DNA of 6,047 bases from an uncultured Oceanospirillaceae bacterium. GTDB lineage: Bacteria; Pseudomonadota; Gammaproteobacteria; Pseudomonadales; Balneatricaceae. The stretch covers positions 1 to 6,047 of the forward strand of contig CAMIIY010000137.1 in NCBI GenBank assembly GCA_946221045.1, read 5' to 3'. Of the stretch, positions 1 to 5,741 are shown in pieces. Made by a program: the position numbers and the translations under genes. The notes below the pieces were generated by a model. It ran no database searches, was not told the origin of the DNA, and saw only the letters and a list, made by a program, of their open reading frames with translations. Numbering within the stretch: position 1 is the stretch's first letter; every line of letters begins with the position of its first letter.

Positions 1-746
1 TGCAAACCTTAGCGGAGGTTGTACACGGAACGGAGGGTGATGACACCCTGAGTGGGACCAGTGTGCGAGATGTTCTGTATGGGCACGGTGGTGACGATAC
101 TCTCAGCGGTGGTAGTGGTGCAGATGTTCTTGATGGCGGTACGGGTAACGATATCCTGATGGATAGCAGCTCGAATAATGATATTTTGTTTGGAGGTGAA
201 GGAGATGATGTTCTCCAGGTTCGCTATGGTCACAACACCTTATCAGGAGATGCGGGTAACGATACGCTGAAGATAGAGCGTTATAACAGCTCCAGCATGC
301 GCAACTACAGCAACACGCTGGAAGGAGGTCAGGGAGCAGACCGTCTTGAGGGTTGGTATGGTTCGGAGACCTACGTGTTCAATCGCGGTGATGGTCATGA
401 TGTGATCAATGACTATGATGGGGGACATGGTAAGACAGATAAGATTGTGTTCGGAGAAGAGGTAAATTATGACGAATTATGGTTCAGTCAATTAGATAAT
501 CATCTGGTCATTTCAGCTGTTGGATTTGAGGATTCTGTAACCATTGAGAATTGGTATGCTTCCAGTAATTATCAGATAGAGAGTATACAGACTGAGGATT
601 ATTCTCTTAGTCACTCTCAAGTCGATGCTTTAGTTCAGGCTATGGCTACATTTGATTCACCGGTAGGAGCTGGCGAAGAAATTCCTCAATATGTTCGTGA
701 GCAACTTCAACCTGTCTTGTCCGCTAGTTGGCAACCGGTTATCTAG
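1..746 (+). CDS. C-terminal end of an RTX calcium-binding exoprotein (5' truncated)
   Basis: The reading frame is open from the first complete codon at base 3 to TAG at 744-746, so the true start lies outside the window; an internal GTG at 63 is not a credible start because repeats continue upstream of it. 247 residues are visible. Residues 9-117 hold about ten glycine/aspartate-rich nonapeptides of the GGxGxDxLx type (for example GTEGDDTLS, GGTGNDILM, GGEGDDVLQ). In this family these bind calcium and fold as a beta-roll after export. Residues 122-151 (ETYVFNRGDGHDVI, then DKIVFG) and 179-185 (VTIENWY) match the haemolysin-type calcium-binding related domain that usually follows the repeats. 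The tail has no Cys and probably carries the uncleaved type I secretion signal. The activity (toxin, adhesin or enzyme) cannot be told from this end, and no transporter genes are in view. Family call is strong; function is unknown. Confidence 0.93.
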   Translation, partial: QTLAEVVHGTEGDDTLSGTSVRDVLYGHGGDDTLSGGSGADVLDGGTGNDILMDSSSNNDILFGGEGDDVLQVRYGHNTLSGDAGNDTLKIERYNSSSMRNYSNTLEGGQGADRLEGWYGSETYVFNRGDGHDVINDYDGGHGKTDKIVFGEEVNYDELWFSQLDNHLVISAVGFEDSVTIENWYASSNYQIESIQTEDYSLSHSQVDALVQAMATFDSPVGAGEEIPQYVREQLQPVLSASWQPVI

Positions 747-763
747 CTTATCTCAATATGTTC

Positions 764-789
764 AGCCCTTCATTAATGAAGGGCTTTTT
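764..789 (+). terminator. Intrinsic terminator of the RTX gene
   Basis: A perfect 22-base palindrome (764-785, arms AGCCCTTCATT and AATGAAGGGCT) runs straight into TTTTT (785-789), 18 bases after the RTX stop codon. The GC-rich stem base and T tract are the standard rho-independent layout. There is no matching T run for the other strand (upstream bases are mixed), so it is assigned to the RTX transcript. Confidence 0.9.
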
Positions 790-838
790 GTTGCCTATTT
801 TTAAGGACCTTGTGTTATAAGCTTACAGATATTCGATC

Positions 839-865
839 TGAAACAGATTGAAACAACCTGAAACA
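839..865. repeat. Three TGAAACA direct repeats with exact 10-bp period
   Basis: TGAAACA occurs at 839-845, 849-855 and 859-865, each copy one DNA helical turn from the next; the first and third are preceded by C. The array lies between the RTX terminator and the helicase gene, about 180 bases upstream of the helicase start. Copies on one face of the helix are typical of a site bound by several copies of a regulator. A weak promoter-like pair (TTGAAA 848-853, CATATT 870-875, 16-base spacer) overlaps it. The repeats are seen directly; the regulatory role is inferred. Confidence 0.55.
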
Positions 866-964
866 TATTCATATTGCCTTTGAATAGTATTTTGGATCAC
901 AGGGCTTTAGTGGTGTGTTTATTAATTTGATTTAAAAACCTATTTAGGTGGGCTCTCTGCCTGT

Positions 965-993
965 TTGAGGCGGTAAGACAGCGCGGATAATCT
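965..993 (+). promoter_or_regulatory. Candidate sigma-70 promoter for the helicase
   Basis: TTGAGG (965-970) is followed by GATAAT (986-991), which matches five of six bases of the -10 consensus. The spacer is 15 bases, shorter than ideal; reading the -10 as TAATCT (988-993) gives 17 bases but a poorer hexamer. Transcription would begin near 998 and leave a leader of roughly 50 bases before the helicase start. The rest of the 747-1045 gap holds the RTX terminator, the TGAAACA array and AT-rich DNA, with no gene that I can see. Confidence 0.3.
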
Positions 994-1045
994 TATGTTT
1001 GTTGGCTGTTCTCAGCGATCTGCTCATCACTTCTCTGGATAAATT

Positions 1046-2272
1046 ATGTTGCCTGAAATTGCACTGCACCCTCAGCTTGAGAGTAATCTCAATGCCTTAG
1101 GTTTTACTGAAGCGACTGAAGTTCAGCAGCAAGCTATTCCGTTGCTGTTAGAAGGCCAGGACTTACTGGTGCATGCCCCTACAGGGACAGGTAAAACAGC
1201 GGCTTATCTGATTCCTGCCATCCAATCAATGCAGGGAACAAAATCGCCAGTCAGGCAGCCACGTGCGCTGATCTTAGTGCCGGTACGTGAGTTGGCGGAT
1301 CAGATTCTGACTCAGTTCGCCAGTTTATCTGAAGGGCTGGGATTGACCGCCGTTTCGATTGTGGGAGGTGAGGACTTTAAGGTTCAGGAAAAGCAGCTTG
1401 CCCAGGCCGATCTGGTGATTGCCACCCCAGGTCGTTTAGTGCCTCATCTTGAGAACCACTCGCTGGAACTGGACAGCTTGGACTTATTCGTGCTGGATGA
1501 AGCCGACCGTATGCTTGAAACCGGCTTTAAAGAAGGGCTGGAACAGATAATTGCGGCAGCGCCGGCGATTCGTCAGACACTTTTGATCTCAGCAACATTG
1601 CCCACTGGTGTTCGCTCATTAGCGGCGGATATTCTTATTGATCCGCAATGGCTTAAGGTCGGTCAGAGCCGTGCTATAGCCGAAGGCATAGAGCAATTTA
1701 TTCTGCTCTCAGACGATCCAGCCCACAAAGATAAACAGCTCTGTTGGTTGCTGCAAAACGAAAGCTATGAAAAAGCGGTTGTCTTCAGTAATAGCAAGAC
1801 CCAGGCAAAAAGGCTGGATGGCCTGTTACGCTATCATAAATTCAAAGCTGCACTGCTGCATGGTGATGTCCAACAGAAAGGACGTTTTGCGACCATCGAA
1901 GGTTTTCGTAAAGGCACCACAAAAGTGCTGGTAACAACGGATCTGGCTTCACGTGGCCTGGATGTAGAAGGCATCGATCTGGTTATTAATCTCGAGATGC
2001 CTAAAAAAGGCGATGTGTATCTGCACAGGGTTGGTCGCACGGGCCGTGCTGGTAAGACAGGCCAGGCGATCTCATTGATAGAACCCGCGGAATGGAATTT
2101 GATGTCGTCAATTGAGCGCTACCTTAAAACCCGTTTCCAAAGGAAGTGGATCAAAGAGCTGGCGGGATTTTATAAAGGTCCCAAAAAAGTCAAAGCCTCT
2201 GGTAAAGCCGCAAGCAGTAAGAAAAAGAAGACAGCATCAGCCAGGAAGAAAGGGGCCAAGGCGACTAAATAG
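1046..2272 (+). CDS. DEAD-box ATP-dependent RNA helicase, SrmB-like
   Basis: 408 residues with the full DEAD-box motif set in order: Q motif (F20, Q27), motif I APTGTGKT (44-51), Ia PVRELA (79-84), GG (107-108), Ib TPGR (127-130), II DEAD (151-154), III SAT (182-184), IV VVFSNS (245-250), V TTDLASRGLD (297-306) and VI HRVGRTGR (327-334). Such proteins use ATP to unwind short RNA duplexes in ribosome assembly or mRNA turnover. The wording around motifs I, II and VI and the basic tail recall SrmB of E. coli (50S assembly), but RhlE-type relatives are hard to exclude. Residues about 378-408 are a Lys/Ala/Ser-rich RNA-binding tail. Ia has Val for the usual Thr, and the Q motif has Ala for Pro. 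The ATG at 1046 has only GGA six bases upstream as a ribosome site. It is a single gene, convergent with the P460 gene. Confidence 0.96.
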   Translation: MLPEIALHPQLESNLNALGFTEATEVQQQAIPLLLEGQDLLVHAPTGTGKTAAYLIPAIQSMQGTKSPVRQPRALILVPVRELADQILTQFASLSEGLGLTAVSIVGGEDFKVQEKQLAQADLVIATPGRLVPHLENHSLELDSLDLFVLDEADRMLETGFKEGLEQIIAAAPAIRQTLLISATLPTGVRSLAADILIDPQWLKVGQSRAIAEGIEQFILLSDDPAHKDKQLCWLLQNESYEKAVVFSNSKTQAKRLDGLLRYHKFKAALLHGDVQQKGRFATIEGFRKGTTKVLVTTDLASRGLDVEGIDLVINLEMPKKGDVYLHRVGRTGRAGKTGQAISLIEPAEWNLMSSIERYLKTRFQRKWIKELAGFYKGPKKVKASGKAASSKKKKTASARKKGAKATK

Positions 2273-2303
2273 TTAAACTGTTCAGCTGCAGGTATATGCT
2301 CGG

Positions 2304-2344
2304 CATTGATTTCATTGACAGGTGTGACCGGATCTAAATCAATG
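2304..2344. repeat. Inverted repeat in the helicase 3' region
   Basis: CATTGATTT (2304-2312) and AAATCAATG (2336-2344) are perfect 9-base arms around a 23-base loop, 32 bases past the helicase stop codon. No T tract follows on either strand, so it is not a standard terminator. It could be a transcript 3'-end hairpin or a protein-binding dyad. No gene is visible in 2273-2440. Confidence 0.4.
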
Positions 2345-2391
2345 TAATGTTGGCTGTTGTGTGTACCCGATAAGTGACTGGACTGTTTGAT

Positions 2392-2428
2392 GCCGTACGC
2401 CAGCGTGTGGCGCTCGCTGAGGTACGGC
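2392..2428. terminator. Hairpin between the convergent helicase and P460 genes, possible bidirectional terminator
   Basis: GCCGTAC (2392-2398) pairs with GTACGGC (2422-2428). After a two-by-two internal loop, CAGCG (2401-2405) pairs with CGCTG (2415-2419), leaving a 9-base loop. It sits 13 bases past the P460 stop codon on the minus strand and is the only GC-rich stem between the two converging genes. Neither side carries a clear T run, so any termination would be weak or factor-dependent. Confidence 0.4.
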
Positions 2429-2440
2429 GCAGTCCTGCTC

Positions 2441-3010
2441 TTATTTGTTGTAGAAGTGCTCATCATAACGGGCAATGTAGTCATCAAGCCCTAAAGGCGC
2501 ATGACAGCCACGGCAGCCACTGAAATCCTGTGTTGCCGGTGTACTGGCATCAGCCTGATAGGCGCTGTACAACCAGTCACCTGTTTTGACCGTGCCTTCC
2601 GGCAGCATTGCACCCCAACCTTCCCCTTTAGACATGACAAAAATCTTGGCGAGCTTGTCTTTTACCAGACGTCCTTCCGCGTCTTTCACCAGCTCTCCTG
2701 CGGTATTTTTCTGTGCCGCGTAGATCTCCATGACCGTGGTTGTACCATAGGGGAAAGGGTCACCCTGATTCGCGCCCATACCAGTATCATTGATATAGAT
2801 TTCACGAATTTGGCCTGCTTTGGCTTTATCAACGGTGGGTACAAACTTTGCCCAGCTTTGGTAGCCGGCAGGGACCGACAGGTCACCATCTCCCTTGATT
2901 TGCACTGTTTCTGACTTGGTCATCTCCTGACAGCCTGCGGCCATTAAGAGTGCAGCTCCCAATATACTTAAACCCATTACCGATCCGGTGGTGCGTTTTA
3001 TTGTTTTCAT
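2441..3010 (-). CDS. Cytochrome P460-family haem lipoprotein
   Basis: 189 residues. The N-terminus is a lipoprotein signal peptide (KR at 5-6, hydrophobic 11-25, lipobox AAGC with lipidated C27), placing the protein in the periplasm on a membrane. C166-H170 (CRGCH) is a single C-terminal CxxCH haem-attachment site, where P460 and cytochrome c'-beta proteins carry it. VPAGYQSWAKFVPTV (46-60), REIYIN (69-74) and PYGTTTVMEIY (87-97) match the P460 domain. Known members bind NO or oxidise hydroxylamine; that activity is inferred here. The stretch where Nitrosomonas P460 has its haem-crosslinking Lys (75-91 here, aligned by eye) has no lysine, so it may resemble cytochrome c'-beta. The ATG at 3010 is supported by AAGGA (3018-3022) seven bases upstream. 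It follows the sigma gene by 174 bases but probably has its own promoter. Confidence 0.9.
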   Translation of the reverse strand: MKTIKRTTGSVMGLSILGAALLMAAGCQEMTKSETVQIKGDGDLSVPAGYQSWAKFVPTVDKAKAGQIREIYINDTGMGANQGDPFPYGTTTVMEIYAAQKNTAGELVKDAEGRLVKDKLAKIFVMSKGEGWGAMLPEGTVKTGDWLYSAYQADASTPATQDFSGCRGCHAPLGLDDYIARYDEHFYNK

Positions 3011-3033
3011 GCTCGAGTCCTTGTCTTCGTTGG

Positions 3034-3063
3034 TATATCCATGCAGATATAAACGTAGTACGT
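3034..3063. promoter_or_regulatory. Two adjacent dyads upstream of the P460 gene (candidate operator)
   Basis: TATATC (3034-3039) and GATATA (3046-3051) form a perfect inverted repeat with a 6-base spacer. One base further, ACGTA-G-TACGT (3053-3063) is a second perfect dyad. On the minus strand they lie 24-53 bases before the P460 start and overlap TATA-rich sequence that could serve as its -10 region, although I find no good -35. The placement suits a repressor or activator site. It does not match the FNR/DNR pattern TTGAT-N4-ATCAA. Confidence 0.4.
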
Positions 3064-3184
3064 AATAAAGGTATTTTCAGATTACTGGCCTGAAGTCTGA
3101 GGCATTGTTCTTGTCAGTCAGCAGGGCCAACTGCAGGTGGCGTTTTCAGATCTTTATGCCTCCTCACCGAAATGCTGGTGCAAT

Positions 3185-4450
3185 TCAGCTGGACTCATTT
3201 ATGGTGCTGAGTGATAGGGTTTGCATGTGGTTCTGCAACTTTGTCAGTGCAGAATTCTGTAGCTGCCGTACCCTTTCTGTGCTGATACTGAGTTGGGTGG
3301 CGACCTCCTGCAGGGTATGTTCTGTATGGCAATCTATACCAAAACGCATTTTGAGTACCCGGGCTTCACGGGCTGTCAGATTATTCACCAGCCATGCCAC
3401 CAGACGTTTCTGACGATCTGTATGTAGCTGGATCTCTGCGTGGGCTGTGGGGTCCTGCAGTGACATATCCAGGGTTTGAGAATCACTGTCATGCACCGGC
3501 AGCGATAATGAAATGGGTGTCTCCGGAAACGATTGAATGGCTAACAGAGCGTTGATCGAGATCTCTGTTTCTGAGTGCAGTTCTTTGATGGATGGCAGGC
3601 GATTAAACTGGTGTTGAAAGTGTTGTTCACAGGCCCTGATTTTCGACAGTTTTGATTGTAAATGAGCTGGCCTGGCAATCAGGTGATAGCGCTTCTGAAG
3701 CGCATTTTTGACCGCTGTGTTGATGCACCAGTGGGCATAGGTGGAAAAGCGGTAACCTTTTGAAAAATTAAAACGGTCAGCCGCTTTGATCAGGCCCAGA
3801 TTGCCGTCCTGTAAAAGATCCTCAAAGCCAATGCCCAGATCCCGGTATTTGGCTGCAACTCTGAACACCAGTCGCAGGTTACAGTTGATTAACTGACCTC
3901 TCAGTTGTGAATAGCGGTTGATTAATCTTGATAGGACGGATGCCTGGCCCGAGTGTTGTCGAGCTTCGGTCTGGGCCAGGTCGATCAATGCATGACGGCT
4001 CAGATTGAGTTTCAGGATCAGTTCCACCAGTGTGGCTTTCATGTCAGTTGTATTGGCGTTTGCTAAGCCACCCAGGTGACCAATGACCTTGAGAGTATCG
4101 ATCAGAGTGATGATCTGGTTTTCAATCGACTGGGGTGGCTCTGCCAGATCCCAGCGCTTAACGGGGGCTCCATCTGTGCAGAGCTGGTTGCAGAGAAAGT
4201 CGATGATCAGTTGTTCCAGATGCTCAAGACCCGATTCGCTGCCCGATACAGATTCAATAATTTGTGACATCGTCGCATTAATCTGACGCCCAAGTGCGGC
4301 CTCTTTTTTTTCGCCCAGTAAAGAAAACCGCTGTACGTCCTGACCATAAAGTGAAAGGGCCGTTAACGGTGGCTGATCTCCAGTGGAGAAAACCTGCTGT
4401 ATCTGTGAAAGGTTTTTGTTTGACATGTGTTGCTGTGCCTGTATCACCAT
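3185..4450 (-). CDS. Alternative sigma-70-family sigma factor with altered -10 recognition helix
   Basis: 421 residues (413 if M9, at 4426, is the start). Region 1.2 is at about 30-57 (ALSLYGQDVQRFSLLG). An unusual non-conserved segment of about 130 residues follows. Region 2 spans 187-264, including NLRLVFRVAAKYRDLG and DLLQDGNLGLIKAADRF. Region 3 is at about 265-335, and region 4 at 346-410 with helix-turn-helix STERVRQLQNSALTKL (390-405). There is no acidic region 1.1. It would direct RNA polymerase to a dedicated promoter set. F235 and Y238 match RpoD F427 and Y430, but C242, T245 and K248 stand where RpoD has W434, Q437 and T440, and T391 replaces R584, so it should not read standard promoters well. 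Neither start has a strong ribosome site; M9 has AGG 11 bases upstream. No T-rich terminator follows, so readthrough towards the P460 gene is possible. Confidence 0.93.
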   Translation of the reverse strand: MVIQAQQHMSNKNLSQIQQVFSTGDQPPLTALSLYGQDVQRFSLLGEKKEAALGRQINATMSQIIESVSGSESGLEHLEQLIIDFLCNQLCTDGAPVKRWDLAEPPQSIENQIITLIDTLKVIGHLGGLANANTTDMKATLVELILKLNLSRHALIDLAQTEARQHSGQASVLSRLINRYSQLRGQLINCNLRLVFRVAAKYRDLGIGFEDLLQDGNLGLIKAADRFNFSKGYRFSTYAHWCINTAVKNALQKRYHLIARPAHLQSKLSKIRACEQHFQHQFNRLPSIKELHSETEISINALLAIQSFPETPISLSLPVHDSDSQTLDMSLQDPTAHAEIQLHTDRQKRLVAWLVNNLTAREARVLKMRFGIDCHTEHTLQEVATQLSISTERVRQLQNSALTKLQNHMQTLSLSTINESS

Positions 4451-4527
4451 TTAGTGAGGATACGAGGCTGAAAATAGAGCAGATCACTGGCTGCTTAAGG
4501 GTCGTCCTGAATGCACAGGCTGGGGGG

Positions 4528-4833
4528 TTAACCGATAGCACGAATGCGTTGCTTGCCTACCCATGCAAAGTGATGTGACAGGGTGGGGTCCTCCTGCAGC
4601 GCTTCCAGAGTGTTTAGTTTTTTCCCCAGCGTCATTTCATCATAAAAACGGTGAACGGCGTTGTGACAGGTGCGGCAGATCAAAATGCCCTGGTTCAGTT
4701 GTTCACGCGTGTAATGTTTGGCAAAAAAATTCCGGCGGTGGAGTTTTCTGGGAATCAGGTGATGGAAGGTCAGATCTGCTTTTCGCCAACACAGAGGACA
4801 GGTGGATTTTGATGTGTTGATTTTAGAAACCAT
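4528..4833 (-). CDS. Small HNH-motif protein (putative nuclease)
   Basis: 101 residues. CPLC (12-15) and CRTC (53-56) form a four-cysteine zinc site, and HHLIPR (24-29) plus the HNAVH stretch (57-61) supply the H-N-H residues (H24/H25, N58, H61) of the metal-dependent beta-beta-alpha fold. The C-terminal stretch after the motif (LNTLEALQEDP, then HHFAWVGKQR) fits a widespread family of about 100-residue gammaproteobacterial HNH proteins whose targets are unknown. DNA nicking or cutting is inferred from the fold, not shown. It lies 77 bases upstream of the sigma gene on the same strand and may be cotranscribed. The ATG at 4833 is the only early start codon and lacks a proper ribosome site; a promoter-like pair only 10 bases upstream raises the chance of a nearly leaderless mRNA. 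It is not adjacent to a methylase or to phage genes. Confidence 0.88.
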   Translation of the reverse strand: MVSKINTSKSTCPLCWRKADLTFHHLIPRKLHRRNFFAKHYTREQLNQGILICRTCHNAVHRFYDEMTLGKKLNTLEALQEDPTLSHHFAWVGKQRIRAIG

Positions 4834-4843
4834 GGCTCAGCGT

Positions 4844-4872
4844 AATTTAAGAATTTGTCTGAAGGTGATCAA
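4844..4872 (-). promoter_or_regulatory. Candidate promoter for the HNH-sigma gene pair
   Basis: On the minus strand TTGATC (4872-4867) and TAAATT (4849-4844) are separated by exactly 17 bases; each matches four of six consensus bases. Transcription would begin near 4837, only about 4 bases before the HNH start codon, which fits that gene's lack of a ribosome site. This is inference from a weak match. Confidence 0.35.
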
Positions 4873-4875
4873 AAT
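4847..4875 (+). promoter_or_regulatory. Candidate promoter for the secreted coiled-coil gene
   Basis: TTAAGA (4847-4852) and CAAAAT (4870-4875), 17 bases apart, each match four of six consensus bases. The pair covers almost the same DNA as the candidate HNH promoter on the other strand, so the two would exclude each other. The leader would be about 125 bases and includes a small hairpin (AACCG 4968-4972, CGGTT 4980-4984) ahead of the ribosome site. Confidence 0.28.
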
Positions 4876-4996
4876 AGCTGTGAACTAGACTGTCTGCGGA
4901 CCGAGGGCCGGAGTTATGCCCTGTGTGTCTGACTCATTGAGACTGTCGTGCTCATCAGTTGTTCCCGAACCGGGTACGACGGTTTCAGACCACAAC

Positions 4997-5003
4997 AAGG
5001 AGG
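4997..5003 (+). promoter_or_regulatory. Strong ribosome binding site that fixes the start at 5010
   Basis: AAGGAGG lies six bases before ATG 5010. It decides for this start over the in-frame TTG at 4959, which would add 17 residues in front of a clear signal peptide. It is the best ribosome site in the window and suggests high translation of the downstream gene. Confidence 0.85.
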
Positions 5004-5009
5004 GAAACC

Positions 5010-5702
5010 ATGTTGGTTCAAAAACCGATTCTTATCGTTACCAGTCTGCTGCTGATCGCTGGCCCTGTTATGGCAGCTGATCCGCCGCGTCCTTTTACTG
5101 AAATTAAACATGCTGTAGAGGCAGTCTCTGGGCAGGTGGATGCACTGGATGGCAAGGTCGATGACCTGGTAACAGATCTCGGCCAGTTGGAAGACAAAGT
5201 GGACGCACTTACGGCCACAGTGGATGCTGTAGCCTCAGATGTCGGCATACTTCAGTCATCCCTGGATGAGGTAGCAACGGATACCGCATTGCTAGCCAGT
5301 ACGCTTCACTTGAGCGTGGCGGTAGATACGGAGGCCTGTGCTTCCGCTGCTGTGCAATGCAGTTTTGATGGTACGGGTGCTGCGGATAACAGTAATCACA
5401 GCCCAGTCCGTTTATTTGTACATGTCAGTCAGAACGGTCTGCCTGTGACTGGATTAGCGCTGGAGGATTTCGGCCTGACAATGCCTTTTGTGCCTGCCGG
5501 TGGTGGTGCAACTGTGATCTGTGATGAAGCGGTATGTGGCCCTGAGCGGTTTCAGGCTCAGGCCGGGGTATATACGCTGTGGCTGGACCGTGGTCCGGCG
5601 GGAAACTGGCTGGCCGGCAGTTATGCCGGATCAGTGACAGTCACGACCACCGATTCTGCTGGTGCCGAGCTGGTTAGTTTTGCCATTCCAGCAGCGCCCT
5701 GA
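5010..5702 (+). CDS. Secreted protein with a ten-heptad coiled coil and a beta-rich four-cysteine domain
   Basis: 230 residues; I do not recognise the family. Residues 1-22 form a Sec signal peptide (K5, hydrophobic 7-18, cleavage after VMA). Residues 29-98 are ten uninterrupted heptads: a positions F29, V36, V43, V50, L57, V64, V71, V78, L85, T92, and d positions I32, V39, L46, L53, L60, L67, V74, L81, V88, L95. This predicts a long parallel dimer or trimer stalk of roughly 10 nm (70 residues at 0.15 nm each). Residues 100-230 have alternating hydrophobic strands, glycine turns and four cysteines (C110, C117, C171, C176), suggesting an Ig-like domain with two disulfides, suited to the periplasm or outside. 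A stalk with a head could be an adhesin or binding protein; this is inference. It diverges from the HNH gene and converges on the small lipoprotein gene. Confidence 0.88.
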   Translation: MLVQKPILIVTSLLLIAGPVMAADPPRPFTEIKHAVEAVSGQVDALDGKVDDLVTDLGQLEDKVDALTATVDAVASDVGILQSSLDEVATDTALLASTLHLSVAVDTEACASAAVQCSFDGTGAADNSNHSPVRLFVHVSQNGLPVTGLALEDFGLTMPFVPAGGGATVICDEAVCGPERFQAQAGVYTLWLDRGPAGNWLAGSYAGSVTVTTTDSAGAELVSFAIPAAP

Positions 5703-5710
5703 GTGTAGCG

Positions 5711-5741
5711 CCTCAATCCGGTGATGCCTGATTGAGGTTTT
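5711..5741 (+). terminator. Intrinsic terminator of the coiled-coil gene, overlapping the end of the opposing gene
   Basis: CCTCAATC (5711-5718) pairs with GATTGAGG (5730-5737) around an 11-base loop that can close two more GC pairs, followed by TTTT (5738-5741) and further T-rich bases. It starts nine bases after the stop codon at 5702. The same DNA holds the last codons and stop codon (5713-5715) of the minus-strand lipoprotein gene, so the stem is also coding. No T run follows on the minus strand. Confidence 0.8.

Noticed and set aside
63..746. A complete gene starting at GTG 63
   Set aside because: The frame stays open to the window edge and RTX nonapeptides lie upstream of 63, so this is the tail of a longer gene.
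839..865. Replication iterons or a CRISPR array
   Set aside because: Only three 7-base copies with 3-base spacers, no Rep or Cas gene and no long repeats; too small for either.
2170..2487. 105-codon minus-strand frame spanning the helicase end, the gap and the P460 end
   Set aside because: It overlaps two solid genes; its C-terminal hydrophobic run is just the reverse of the helicase lysine tail.
2501..2914. 137-codon plus-strand frame opposite the P460 gene
   Set aside because: It lies wholly inside a gene with signal peptide and CxxCH motif; its own translation is Cys-rich, without recognisable domains or ribosome site.
3064..3184. Terminator for the sigma gene
   Set aside because: Only 4-base stems (for example GCCT and AGGC around 3088-3103) and no T tract on the minus strand.
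3105..3413. 102-codon plus-strand frame over the sigma gene 3' end
   Set aside because: It mostly lies antisense to conserved sigma region 4; no motif or ribosome site.
4278..4578. Frames of 87 and 94 codons on the two strands over the sigma start and HNH end
   Set aside because: They overlap the sigma N-terminus and the HNH C-terminus in other frames and show no domain.
4528..4833. Homing endonuclease or restriction-modification system
   Set aside because: No intron or intein signature in the neighbours and no methyltransferase in the window; the HNH call is kept generic.
4959..5009. Upstream TTG start for the coiled-coil protein
   Set aside because: It would put 17 polar and basic residues before a clean signal peptide; ATG 5010 has a perfect AAGGAGG at ideal spacing.
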